Part shown: positions 1 to 10,749 of the stretch, piece after piece
Layout: each line of letters begins with the position of its first letter
Position numbering within the stretch: position 1 is the stretch's first letter
Source: Mastigamoeba balamuthi
Lineage: Eukaryota; Evosea; Mastigamoebida; Mastigamoebidae
Assembly (NCBI GenBank): GCA_902651635.1
Contig: CACRSC010000134.1
Coordinates: forward strand, 480,128-544,127
Length of the DNA stretch: 64,000 nucleotides
Reading direction: 5' to 3'
Made by a program: the position numbers and the translations under genes
The notes under the pieces: model-generated
What the model saw: the letters and a program-made list of their open reading frames with translations, nothing else
Databases searched by the model: none
Told to the model about the DNA's origin: nothing

Positions 1-39
1 CCCTTCCTTCTTATTTCCACACCATACATCCTTCCTTAA

Positions 40-1400
40 TGTTGCTTTAGGCACTGCTACTGCTGCGTCAGCACAAGTTGCTGCTGCTGTGGCACCACGT
101 GTCAGCAGCCATGAGCAATCTAAGGAGAAGAAGGAGGAGGAGAAGAAGAGAGAGAAGGAGAGGAAGGAGGAGGAGGAGGAGGATGAGGAGGTCTCAGTGG
201 ACAACTACAAGGGCACCTCATGCATTGAAGTCTGATGAGGAGCAGAGGAGGGCACTGCAGGAGAAGCAGCAGATCTCGGCCCTCATGAAGACGTTGCATG
301 ACCTCCTCACCATTTTCACTGCTGAGCCCAGCGAGGAGCACGCCCATCAGCCCTGCACCTTTGGAGAGGTCAGGGCTGGGTTCAAGGCCATGCAGATGCT
401 GCTTGCCGGGACTTTGAGTGACCTTATCGTGAGGTACGAAACCCCTCCCCCCATTCTTCCTTGTTCTTCTGGCTCTAATTCAAACTATTTTTGCAGAATG
501 AATGCCCTCATGTGTGCTGTTGAGGCAGGCGTGCAGTCCAGGGAGCTGATGCTCAGGGAGAAGCTGATGCTCGGCATTCCTGGTACGTTTCCTTCCCTAC
601 CCTTTGTTTTTCAAATTTCTAATAATGTGTGTATATTACTATCTTGAAAAGTCCCGGAGCTCGAGAACCCCAGCAGATAGGGGGCCCTACACTGCTGCTC
701 TGTCTGTGATAATGGCAAGGCCCATTATCTCGCAGATAGAGCAGTGGACTAAGGTCAACTACCACCCCCTGTTCATGGAGCACCCCGAGTGGAGGTATGA
801 ACTCTTTTCCCCTCTCTTGTTCTCTCTTACCACATTTCATCTGACTTTCCCTACAGGTCAGACAAAAGAGAGCACTGCGATGATGTCATTCAGGCTGTCT
901 GGCCATCGGAATTCCAGACTCTGTTTGCTGCACACCCCCTGGTGAGAAAGGGGGTGTGAGAGCACATTCAGAGTGTCTGGCAGAACTACTGCAGCAATGA
1001 GAAGTGCGTTTCCTTTTATTTCATCATTTACTAATGCATAAGCTCAATAGGCGTGGAAGGACCAGCTTCAAGGGCACGAAGTCTGGAGCACCAAAGGCCA
1101 AGAGGCCCAGGAGGATGCAGCACCCTGACTCTGTACTTGACGCCCTCAACGACATGCTTGGGGGCACAGGTGCCTCCCAGGCCTCTGAGGCACCTGCTGG
1201 TCCTGAGTCGCCCTCTTTTCAGGCACCTGCTGGTCCTCAGTGATCCGTCTCTCTACTTCTCTCTCACTTGAACGTTTTCTGCTGCCCTGGCTGGGCTTCT
1301 CTTCCCCAAAAGCGAAAACATGACCTGCCTGCCCTTTTAATGGCAGTTAACAATTGATTTCAGTGTAGCTTTCTGTGAGTAGGTGAGAGCTGCCTAATTA
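40..1400 (+). pseudogene. Unknown multi-exon gene, degraded copy A
   Basis: I do not recognise this gene. Exon-like blocks are separated by GT-AG introns near 432-497 and 583-650, with others after about 796 and 1002. The first block encodes a very acidic E/K-rich stretch followed by a helical segment containing DEEQRRALQEKQQ and HDLLTIFTAEPSEE. A later block contains PIISQIEQWTKVNYHPLF. The last block is basic and then Ala/Pro-rich (KAKRPRRMQHP, then repeated APAGP) and ends with TGA near 1243. Several reading-frame breaks (frame change in the acidic region near 228, stops near 678 and 955) suggest it is no longer functional. A second copy lies at about 5470-6530. It may be an amplified host gene or cargo of a mobile unit. 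Confidence 0.5.
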
Positions 1401-1640
1401 TGTAGCAGTGCATAGTGTATTTATGCGTAGTGGCATGTAGCACCTCCATATGTAGCAGCGCGTAGCGGACCCTGCCGCAGCAGTGCGTAGCACAATGAAT
1501 GAACTACACGGCATAGCGAAGGGTCCGCCGCATGCTGCTACACATGGTTCCACTACGTGCCACTACACATGATGCTGCTACGCACTGCTACGCAGTGCTA
1601 CTGTAGTGGCACATAGCAGTGGCTCATGTCTTCCAGCCAG
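1400..1640. repeat. Palindromic GTAGCGG-type minisatellite, array 1
   Basis: Short variant units built around GTAGCRG and its complement YGCTAC recur every 12-25 bases. Adjacent units are often in opposite orientation, so pairs can form hairpins. The array follows copy A directly, and an equivalent array follows copy B at about 6530, so array and gene copy appear to have been duplicated together. Confidence 0.75.
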
Positions 1641-3500
1641 TCTCGTATGGTGGCAACCCAATCCTCCTGTATTTCTAGTTGTTGCTTAGACTGCTGGTTC
1701 TTCGTCCAGTTGCCGTATGCCAGCATGGGAATACCTGGCCCCCTGCACACGACTGCATTGGAGTGACCCCCAGTGCCCCTTTTGTACTGCTAAGGCTGAC
1801 TCTCTAGCCCATCGTCTATGGGCCTGCCCCCAGCAGAGTCAGTGGTGCACCAAGGGGTCACAGCTTGTGCATTTTTGTGGATGTGATAGGTGCCCATGAT
1901 GGCTTGGTGCCAGTGGAGGCCTCCCATGGACTGGGCTTGTTTTCTGTTTTTTCGTGAAGGACTACTGGGGGGATCTTAGTAATGCCTGCTGCTGTCTCTA
2001 GGGCTTCACAACAGTGAAGGCAGTGTTGTCAAGCGATGCTGAATACTGTGTGGAAGTTGTGTGCAGGTTTTAGGGGTGTTCCCACCATGAGTTCTTGAAT
2101 TGAGGTAAGATCGATACCCCATAACAGGTGGTCAGGTTCGTGGCATTGGTCTTAGGTAAGCATGTGCTGTGCGAGTTTATCTGTCATCACGTTCAGATGA
2201 ATGACCCTCTGTAATTCTGTGCCCCACCACTGATTATCCTGTGCTATACGGGCTTTTGTGGCGTCACTTTCCTCTCCTCGTCCTTCCAGTTGGTGGCTGT
2301 GGATGTGCTGGAGTACAATGTTGCCCACTGGCATGTGCGAGTTCTCACAGTCAGATGAATTGTCAGACTGTGTCTTTGTCTACTACTGTAGTAAGGTCTC
2401 CCTTGTTTAGAGTGTGCACTATTAGGTCATTGTCACATGCAATGATGCATTTAGAGGATGGATCCATAATTTCTGCCATGTATTCGACTGCACGTAATTC
2501 TGGCATCCAGGAGGTGCAGACTCCCTTGACTTGTATGGCTTCATTCATGTCGGAGTGTCCATTGACTACTATGGTCATTGCCATCTTGCCTGTGCTCAGA
2601 TCGTAGGACCCATCAGTGACTATAAGAAGCCCGTCCTTCTATGAGCCTTCTCCTGTATTTGACGTGAAGGTCCATTGGAGCTCCAGATTGGTGTGATGCC
2701 ATTCTCAGTTGCCTGCTGGGTGTATAAGGGATTCGTTCATATAAGGGCCTATCTCTGCTGGGGTTTCCATGTCTAGGAGATTATTTTCTTGGTGAGTGTG
2801 AGGGTTTTCCATTGCAGGAAGTGTTGCCATGGTCGAATGGTATGCCCGCCGTTTTCACAGTCAGCCTTATTTTTCCGATGTTGTGGTGTGGGGGGAAGGC
2901 TGCAGTGAAATCTTCATCAAGGCATAGATAAGTAGCTGCTATATCGGTTTCTGGCATGACCCAGTCTGGGATCATGGCATTAAGCCATTCCAGTGCCTTC
3001 TGTGCTCATTTGCCCCAGATAACATCCACCAGGTTTCAGAGCCCCAGTCCTTCTTGTCTCGTGAGTGTGAAGACGTGTCATCTACTTATCATGTTCGTGG
3101 GCCCTAGTTTACCTATTGTCACATTTTCAAGGTTATGTGATAGTGATTCCAGTAATTTGTTGTTCTGTGCCATGGTGCTAGCATTAGGTTCTTCAGCCAG
3201 CAGTCATGCCAGGTGGCCAGGAATTCCGTGATATATTCTGCTTTGAACCTGGTGGGTCCTGGGGCTGAGCTGCTTTTTTGCACTGTCATGGCTTCTCTGA
3301 GTTCTTTCTCTGTAATTACGCTGTCCATGGCCTCAGCAGCCATTTCTGGCAGCATGGGATGTGGCATATCCCACCATATGGGGTGATGAGCTGGCGCAGT
3401 GTCTTGGTTGAAGTGTTCATTAATCCAGTGGTGCACGGACTCCTGTGCCTCCTCAGGGGTGGTGGTATGGGTGCTGTCACGTCAAGCACGTTTATGTGCT
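1640..3500 (-). mobile_element. LINE 3' part: RT linker and RNase H section (degraded)
   Basis: Read on the minus strand, about 3436-3119 contains the segment typical of non-LTR retrotransposons just before the RT palm (TEKELREAMTVQKSSSAPGP). Further along, 2584-2363 carries RNase H-like features: a TDGS-type first acidic site just upstream, an ELRAVEYMAEI second site and a CDND third site. A later HIHSH resembles the RNase H histidine. The RT palm between them is heavily eroded and I could not find its YxDD box. Many stops and frame changes show a dead element. It is probably the 3' half of the LINE whose endonuclease part lies at 6900-8224, the two separated by the 3.5-6.9 kb repeat block. 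Confidence 0.65.
1717..1899 (+). other. Short ORF with CCHC-like cluster on the strand opposite the LINE
   Basis: A 60-residue plus-strand ORF contains CPFCTAKADSLAHRLWACP, i.e. C-x2-C, then H and C. This spacing resembles the zinc-binding C-terminus of LINEs that carry an RNase H domain. It is on the opposite strand from the LINE sections around it, so it is either a second inverted LINE remnant or coincidence. Upstream plus-strand sequence contains stops and gives no RT match that I can see. Confidence 0.3.
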
Positions 3501-4010
3501 GTAGCGGATTCAGTTCCACTATGCAGTGCTATGCATGCTCTGCTATGTAGTGTAGTGGAAGTGAATTTCAGCAGCAGTGCGTAGTGGCACCTGTGTAGCT
3601 GTGTGTAGTGGAGGTACCTCTGCTACACAGCATAGCAAAGTGCATGTAGCAATGTGTAGCAGAGGTACCTTCGCTATGCACTGTCACGCAGGCTCTGCTA
3701 CACCACGTAGCAGAGGTACCTCCACTACATGGCATAGCAAAGACACCTCCACTACACAGAGTAGCAAAGGTGCCACCACTACGCATTGCTACATACACTT
3801 CGCTATGCTGCATAGCGGAGGTACCTCCACTACATGGCATAGTGAAGACAGATGTAGCGGCATGTAGTGATGGATGGGTCTGCTACACTGTGTAGCAGAG
3901 CCAATGTAGCAATGCGTAGTGGAGGGTGATCTGCTACACAGTGCAGCAAAGGTATGTGTAGCAAGCAGTGCATAGTGGAATTAATTGTGTAGCTAAGTGT
4001 AGCGGAAGCC
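3500..4010. repeat. Palindromic GTAGCGG-type minisatellite, array 2
   Basis: Dense units alternate between forms such as GTAGCAGAGGTACCTC and CTCTGCTACAC. Many are inverted repeats centred on GGTACC (for example near 3610, 3670 and 3710), which predicts hairpins of about 10-bp arms. Because of this self-complementarity both strands show spurious open frames rich in Cys, Ser, Gly and Thr. The array begins where the LINE 3' part breaks off. Confidence 0.8.
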
Positions 4011-4062
4011 TGAGGGTGAGCAGCCTAGATTTTGCCAGCTGCTGATTTGCACTTGACATCAT

Positions 4063-4362
4063 TTGAACACTGAGACAGCAATGCAGAAGGGATTGAGTGG
4101 AGCAGGCAATGTTGCAGGAACAGGAGAGCAAGGTGAGGTGAAACACACAGCTGCAGGTCAAGTACAGGAGAGAGAGGACGGGAAGGACAAACTGTATCGC
4201 TGCAGAACATGTGACAGGTACTACTTGACGCAGTGTAACCTGCAGAGGGCTGGCCATATGGGTAATTGCCACTGCCCCGAGAAGTGGAATGGAACATCTG
4301 GAAGATGGTCTTCTCTGTTGGTGACCGACAGAGCTGTGCTGCATGGAGCCAGGCCAAAGTAG
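4063..4362 (+). CDS. Small ORF with C2HC-like zinc finger pattern, function unknown
   Basis: A 99-residue ORF has a Gly/Glu/Gln-rich N-terminal half and then YRCRTCDRYYLTQCNLQ followed by RAGHMGNCHC. The pattern C-x2-C, hydrophobic core, H-x4-C is like a single C2H2/C2HC finger. It sits between two palindromic arrays and is flanked by AT-richer sequence with no clear promoter. It could be a fragment of a transposon ORF or of a host zinc-finger gene, and expression is doubtful. The overlapping minus-strand frames show no family signal. Confidence 0.3.
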   Translation: MNTETAMQKGLSGAGNVAGTGEQGEVKHTAAGQVQEREDGKDKLYRCRTCDRYYLTQCNLQRAGHMGNCHCPEKWNGTSGRWSSLLVTDRAVLHGARPK

Positions 4363-4529
4363 CAGAGAACAAATGCCAGTATGTTGTGAGCAGCTCCAGC
4401 ACAGGTTTGTACATATTAAATAATTCATAGATGAATATTTAACAGACATAATTATTTGGCAAAATAAACACAACATCAAAGAGAGGATGAAGCAGCTTGA
4501 GCCAATCAAGACAGTTCACTTCCATATCA

Positions 4530-4880
4530 CCTCGATCACATTTACGTGCTATAGTGGATCCAGTTCTGCTTGCTCCACTACGTAGTGTAGCAGAAGTGAA
4601 TTGCTGCTGCAGTGACTCGTAGTGGAAGGTCTGCTACACTGCTGCTACACTAACTATAGGGTCTGCTACACCATATGCATAGTGAAAGGTGCTCTAGTGC
4701 CTTCTGCTATGCTTCATAGCAGAGAGAATCAGTGTAGCACTGTATAGCAGACCTTCTGCAATGCATCCTACAGCATTGTGTCTGCTACACCACGTAGCAG
4801 AAGGCACTTCAGTACCTTCTTCTGTATAGCATAGCAGAAGATACCCACTTAGCAGTATATAGCAGAGGTTCTGCAATGTT
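4530..4880. repeat. Palindromic GTAGCGG-type minisatellite, array 3
   Basis: The same unit family as the other arrays (CTACGTAGTGTAGCAGAAG, GCTACACTG and similar). Several units pair as inverted repeats around CACGTAG or ACGTAG. Divergence between units is high, so the array is old or rapidly mutating. Confidence 0.75.
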
Positions 4881-5220
4881 ATTCTTATCAGTCTCGTATT
4901 CAAATAACAGTCTTAATCAAGTACACTGTAAAGTTCATAACTAGATTTTATCAAATGTTGGCTAATAAATCCGGTTTTGGCATAGCATAAAGTTATGAAT
5001 AAATGGAATGTAAATTGGTTTTTGCATTGCACAATACCAAAGATGAGCTTCCGAGTGTTAAATATTGATTACATTGGATTGTGGTTAAGTAATGTCTGTG
5101 AGCATGCCGTGAAGTATAACACATAGTTTAGAAGAGATAGTGATTGATAAGCGGAAAGTGTTTACTTTGTACTTTGGGGATGGTGGTTCAAATCCCGGTG
5201 GTGGAATAATTTTTTCTTAT
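4880..5220. other. AT-rich stretch without a gene
   Basis: AT-rich unique-looking sequence between two palindromic arrays. I see no coding signal, RNA gene or clear transposon end. Confidence 0.6.
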
Positions 5221-5470
5221 GAGGTACCCTCTGCTACACACTGTAGTGGAACTATTTGCATAGCGGACCTTCTGCTACGTGCCGCCTTTGCTATACTGCG
5301 TAGTGGAAGGCGCTTGAGTGCTTTCCGCTATGCAGTGTAGCAGAGGTTGTTATGTAGCAGTGTGTAGCGGACCTTCCACTACATGCCGCTACACAATTTC
5401 CCTCCACTATGCAGTGTAGTGGAAGGCGCTCAAGCATGTTTTGCTACATGGCATAGCAGAGGTTGCTATA
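5220..5470. repeat. Palindromic GTAGCGG-type minisatellite, array 4
   Basis: Units such as CTGCTACACACTGTAGTGGAA and CCGCTATGCAGTGTAGCAG alternate in orientation as in the other arrays. This one directly precedes gene copy B, whereas the matching upstream flank of copy A lies outside the window. Confidence 0.75.
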
Positions 5471-6530
5471 TAGTAAACACCTAGACATTATGCCTCTCAG
5501 GAAAGCAGGTATGTAGCATTCTTCCCTCCCTTCTTTATTCTCACACCACACATCCTTCCTTAATGTTACTTTAGGTGCAACTGCTGCTGCGCCAGTGCAA
5601 GCTACAGCAGCAGCAGCACCATGTGTCAGTAGCAGTGAGCAATCTGAGGAGGAGGAGAAGAACGAGAACGAGGATGAGGAGGTCTCAGCAGACGAGTACA
5701 AGGGCATCTCACACGCATTGGAGTCTGATGAGGAGCAGAGGAGGGCACTGCAGGAGAAGTAGCAGATCTCGGCCCTCATGAAGACATCACATGACCTCCT
5801 TGCCATTTTCACTGCTAAGCCCAGTGAGGAGTGTGCCCACCAGCCCTGCACCTTTGAAGAGGTCAGGGCTGGGTTTAAGGCCTTGCAGATGCTGCTTGGC
5901 GGTACTCTGAGCGACCTCATCGTGAGGTACAAAACCCCTCCCCTCATTCTTCCTTGTTCTTCTGGCTCTAATTCAAACTATTTTTGCAGGATGAATGCCC
6001 TCACGTGTGCTGTTGAGGCAGGCATGCAGTCCAGGAAGCTGATGCTCAGGGAGAAGCTGATGCTCAGCATTCCTGGTACGTTTCCTTCCCTACCCTTTGT
6101 TTTTCAAATTTCTAACAATGTGTGTATATTACTATCTTGAAAAGTCCCGGAGCTTGAGAACCTCCCAGCAGATAGGGGGCCCTACATCACTGCTCTGTCT
6201 GCAATAATGGCAAGGCCCATTATCTCACAGATAGAGCAGTGGACCAAGGTCAACTACCACTCCCTGTTCATGGAGCACCCCGAGTGGGAGCACAGGTGCC
6301 TCCCAGGCCTCTGAGACACCTGCTGGTCCTGAGTTGCCCTCTTCCCAGGCACCTGCTGATCCTCAGTGATCCCTCTCTCTCTACTCCTCTCACTTGAACG
6401 TTTTCTGCTGCCCTGGCTGGGCTCCTCTCCCCCAAAAGTGAAAACATGACCTGCCTGCCCTTTTGATGGCAGTTAACAATTGATTTCAGTGTAGGTTTCT
6501 GTGGGTAGGTGAGGGCTGCCTAATTATGTA
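5470..6530 (+). pseudogene. Unknown multi-exon gene, degraded copy B
   Basis: This is a second copy of the gene at 40-1400. It is strongly similar from the pyrimidine-rich leader at about 5520 to the tail TGCCTAATTATGTAG before the next palindromic array. The acidic N-terminal frame is more continuous here (EDEEVSADEYKG then ALESDEEQRRALQEK) than in copy A. Introns one and two are conserved in place and sequence. Relative to copy A it lacks about 370 bases: the sequence jumps from the end of the PEW codons straight into the GGCACAGGTGCC tail, removing one intron, one exon and part of the last exon. An in-frame stop follows QEK near 5761. Conserved introns mean that both copies arose by DNA duplication rather than retroposition. 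Confidence 0.5.
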
Positions 6531-6900
6531 GTGGCGCATAGCATATTTATGTGTAGCAGTGCATAGTGCATTTATGCATAGCGGCGCGTAGCGCCTCCAT
6601 ATGTAGCGGCACATAGTGGACCCTGCTGCAGCAGTGCATAGCACAATGAATGAACTATGTAGTGTAGTGAAGGGTCCGTCGCATGCCGCTATGCCTGGTT
6701 CTGCTACGTGCCACTACACATGATGCCGCTACGTGCCACTACAGTAGCACTGTGTAGTGGTATGTAGTGGCATTATGTGTAGCAGCACGTAGCAGAATCA
6801 TGTGTAGCAGCATGCGACGGACCCTTCGCTATGCTGTGTAGTTCATTCATTGCACTACGCACCACTGTGGCAGGGTCCACTACGTGCCGCTACATTGCTT
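6530..6900. repeat. Palindromic GTAGCGG-type minisatellite, array 5
   Basis: The largest clear palindrome structure: a segment beginning GAACTATGTAGTG at about 6650 is mirrored by an inverted counterpart ending in GTAGTTCATTC near 6850. The whole block is therefore a long imperfect inverted repeat in addition to its short units. It ends where LINE sequence resumes, consistent with the array having grown or inserted inside the LINE. Confidence 0.75.
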
Positions 6901-8224
6901 GACATGATCATGTTTGATATAGCTGATCGGAAGCCCGGGTCTGCATGGTGCACGTAGGTCCTTGAGGAACCTCTTTGGGTTAACACATCCTTCTGCCATT
7001 GAGTGTTCTACGTATTCTTTGATTTGGTCTGCCTCTGTTCGGGTTTGGTTTTTGGTTAATACATCTGAGAATCCATTTAGTGGTCCCCTGTTATGTTATG
7101 TAAGCATGCCCGTGGTTTGGTTTATACTGTAAGAGAGGGATGACCTCGGTTTCTATATGTTTGATGCTGCTGCCTATTGGGGTGTCTTGCTTATCTCCCC
7201 CTGCGGCATCCCATATTTCATGGAAAATGTCATATTCTCTCATGGCCTTAGACCTTCCTCTGTCCGGTCTGTTTGGTTTGGGTCCCAGAACCTGCAGTGC
7301 TGCTTCCACGGCCCTCTTCTGCATTTTATCGATGTCTACATCATCTGGTATTGGGATGCAGAGTAGGGTTTCCTGCCATTCTCTTATCTGCACAGCACGG
7401 GTTTCTGGGGATACAGTTTTCGTCCAGAAGTACATCTGTTATGGGGGTTAACCTCCATCACGGTATGTCTTCCATCAGAGCGATTGTGCAGTACACTGGC
7501 GAGTGGTCAGAGAGGTCTTCCGTGTGCTTTCCTACACCTCTGTCATGGATGCATAATAGCAAGTTTCGTGGGCTAATGATGTAGTCAAGTCTGTTTCTGG
7601 TGTTGTGGGGGCCACGGTGTGTAGCTGTTGCTGTGTCTCAGTATTTGAGGACATCTGTCATGTTGTATTCTTGCAGGTATCAGAACAGCCTTATTTCTGT
7701 GGCAGAGTGTGCTGCTTCTGGGTAGTCCATCCATGTGTTGAGGTCACCAACCAGTAAGGTATCTATGGATTTCATTGTCCGTTCTGTGATGGTGTGCCAC
7801 ATCTCCGCCTGGGCTGAAGACCCTCTGTGCTGTATGCATTAATGATGCTAAGTGGCATATTTAGTTTAATAGTTCCTGTTAGGACGTCCTTCCAGTCTGT
7901 GGTACTGACTGACCAATACTCTTTTATGCTATTGTGTATCAGGAAACCAACAGGGACTTTGGTGCCAACTCGTTGCCCTGTGTGTTGGTAGTAACCTTTC
8001 TTGTTAGCTGCTTGGCTGACCTGCTTCTTTTCCACAATGCCTAGTTCCTGTAGTGCTATGACTTCTGGGTTTGGACATTTGGTACGGCTGCTAATTGCTG
8101 TAATAAGTAGTATAACAGCCCCAAAAAGGGTGTTTTGGATATTCCAGCTGGTGACTGTGATGATGCCATCTGTGGTGGCTGCCCCTTGGGCTGCCAGCAT
8201 GAGTAGAACTGCTATAAAGCTCAC
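6900..8224 (-). mobile_element. LINE 5' part: APE-type endonuclease section (degraded)
   Basis: Read on the minus strand from 8224, the sequence encodes the order expected of an apurinic-type LINE endonuclease: TVTSWNIQN (first Asn), VIALQELG (catalytic Glu), then LLVGDLN, RLDYI and SDHSPV in a shifted frame near 7770-7450. The section after 7435 (MYFWTKTVSPETR onward to about 7091) is the linker between endonuclease and RT. A few stops and one frame change separate the parts, so it is inactive. The rest of the element probably continues at 3500-1640 beyond the repeat block. The RNase H-bearing architecture resembles I, R1 or Tad-like clades; I cannot decide which. Confidence 0.75.
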
Positions 8225-10300
8225 GGTGTGTCTTCAGGTTTGGGTTTGTGGCAGTGCAGCCAGAAAGAGTACGGCTTCTGCTGGGTGGACCTTGTGTTTA
8301 ATGAGCTTATGGGGTTCGGGGTGGAATACGGTCTCAGGTGGGTGGTGGGGTGCAGACATGGGGTGTTTTATCATTGCAGATGCGTCTGCAGTCACTTCAT
8401 TTTTGAAATACTTATACTACATTTTAAACAAAGACAGAGTTAATTATAAAAAGGCAAAATTAATAGAATCAGCAATATCATATGCCATTCTAAAACTCTA
8501 CATCCTGCATTTTTTTGTCTGTGAGTATTCATATTATGAATCATATTATAAATAGTTAAGACAATTCTGAAATAGCCTGATAGTTCTCAGTTCACATCAA
8601 ACACTCACTTCTTCTTCTTCTTTTACCCTTTGCAACGAATGGCTACTGCTCTTCCCCCCCTCTGCCCCTTCCTCTATGCATGCAGTGCTGCCATTTCCTG
8701 CTGGAGCAGCACGGTCATAAAATAGTGATAGCCTTCACATTTTGCTGTGATCAGTTACTGAGTATATGGCTGTGTTGTACAGCCCCAAGTAGAAGTCGAA
8801 GCCAACAGACTGGCAACTGTGTACATGGGTACTACTGGTTGTTTAACATGATGTCAAGGACATGAAGGTGTGTTCCCTTCCTCTTCCCCTTAAGCCTTCC
8901 CTTAATCCCCCTTGTACTACTTTTGTTCTAATTCTCCTCTTGTTTTTCCCTTAGTGACATTTGTGTTCCCTCTTCCTGCAGAACTGTCACAATTTGTGAT
9001 GGGCAGGCAAGAATGACTTGCTCGCCTCTGAATTGTTGAAGGCTGACATGCACTGCATCATTAAGGAGTTTGATGGGATGCACTGCCCTTCTCTTGCCCT
9101 TCTGGTATTCCTGTACAGTTTACCTCATTTTCATGCTCAGGTATACTGGCTGAGAAGTCTTACAGATTAGTTACTGTGGTTTGATACATAGTAATAAGTG
9201 TGCACAGAAGAATGAACAACAATACAGATTAATGAACTTCTTCTTCAGATATTTCAAAGTACTTCATTTAAGTGAATATTCTTTTCTTAAACTGTAACTT
9301 TTCAAACCAGAGAAAGAGGTTAATTGAAATAAGATTCAGATCAAATAAAGAAAGATCTTATTCTAGAGTTTACACAAATATGTAACATATCCCAATAAGT
9401 AAAAGGAGTGGTTCTAGAGAAGAAGAGTTATCCTGCTACAGAAGCACAGTAAAGCTGAGTATGATCTGGTCTTTCAACTAAAATGTGCATAATTTTCAAT
9501 CTGAGTTTAAGATCAGATCTTATCTTGTCTAATAAATTGAAACACTTCTTATTACATTTTCAAGTTTGATAATAAAAACAAGGAACTTGTTCATCAGAGA
9601 AAACAGCAGCATTCTCTACAGGTGTGATGTAAGATATCAGAGTTTATCTGGCTCTTCCATAAAATGATTCTCTTGTATTTGTGCTCTTATACAGGAGTTT
9701 TTGGTTTAAAAGAGTTAATGTTATGTACTTTTAAAGACATGATAAACATTTCCATTAGATCTTACATTTTATTCATAAGTTTATTAGCTGGAAATAGTCC
9801 TCTGGCTCCTTAAAGACAAACTTATACTAAGAAGTGTAAGGAACAAAGCAGCTAACCTTTTAAGAGAGTCTCATATGCCAGAGTACCCATATACAATGAT
9901 GGAAATATAACTGTGATTCCCCAGTGATGCCCAATTCCCCAGTAATGTGTGGGGTGAGGGCAGGAGGCCCTTGTGAGAGTGAGAGACTCAAGAAAGAAGT
10001 GATGTTGTATTGAGTGATATTTGTGTGATGACAAGAGGGTGGGGAAAATACTATTTCTTTGCCTTAGGGGTACAGTTCCCCCTTGGCATCACAGAACAAA
10101 TGAATCTGCACTGACTGGGCTTGGCTCTTGCTCTAACTTATGACCAAGTGATTTATGTTCTTATAATAATACTACAATATAAAACTGTCTTATTTGCCTG
10201 CTTATCTACAGTGATACTTGCGTTAGAAAAGCAGAACAACCTCAAGGTCATCTTCAGCTATCTGGCAGTCAGGTCCACTAGCGAATGTCGGAAGGTAATT
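8225..10300. other. AT-rich region, no gene recognised
   Basis: About 2 kb of AT-rich sequence with short CTT runs near 8610 and many stops in all frames. Isolated splice-like pieces occur (for example a TTCCTGCAG at about 8975), but no reading frame of any length follows them. I see no transposon ends or RNA genes. Confidence 0.6.
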
Positions 10301-10305
10301 TTCTA

Positions 10306-10382
10306 AGGACTGCTCTGGCGTAGCGGTAGAACGCAATCTTTTTACAAGGGGTCGGTGGATCAATTCCCGGCGAGTTGAATTG
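10306..10382 (+). repeat. tRNA-like sequence, possible SINE head
   Basis: TGGCGTAGCGGTAGAAC resembles a Pol III A box (TRGCNNAGYNGG). About 40 bases later GGATCAATTCC resembles a B box (GGTTCGANTCC). The acceptor stem does not pair well, so a working tRNA is unlikely. A tRNA-derived SINE head or a decayed tRNA is the better reading. Confidence 0.35.
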
Positions 10383-10749
10383 GGGGTGTTTTAGGATGTT
10401 ACCCAATTTATGCATACATTGGTCTCTGAAATTAAACGTTTTTGCCTTCGTTTTTGGTGGAACCAAAATAACTGGTACATCACTTTTTAAAGGCCATCTT
10501 CCTGGGAAATGGCTGGAAAAACTAATTTTGGGTTGTATGAATTCACAGGGGGGATCTACAAGGGGATCGCCATTTCTGTGTGTCACCATTTTTGGGTAGC
10601 TCCATTTTCAGGGTAGACAGCCTTTATTCATAGAACGCCACTCAATAATTTTCCCGTCTCTTTGCTCATTTGAAAACAATGCGTGATAGGGGGGAACCAA
10701 GATCATTTTTCAGATTTTCAGAGCCCACAATCAAACCTCGGCGGCGGTT
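10383..10749. other. Composition boundary, no gene
   Basis: Within this stretch the sequence changes from AT-rich repeat-laden DNA to the GC-rich gene-dense arm. No terminal repeat, integrase-type site or telomere-like array is visible at the junction. It must contain the TERT promoter; I see no clear TATA box. Confidence 0.55.

Noticed and set aside
3568-3867. Cys/Ser/Gly/Thr-rich ORFs on both strands in the minisatellite
   Set aside because: Created by the self-complementary repeat; both strands give the same type of peptide.
3500-4010. CRISPR-like array
   Set aside because: Units are degenerate, variable in length, palindromic and without unique spacers; the setting is eukaryotic.
10306-10382. 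Functional tRNA gene
   Set aside because: Acceptor stem and anticodon arm do not pair adequately.
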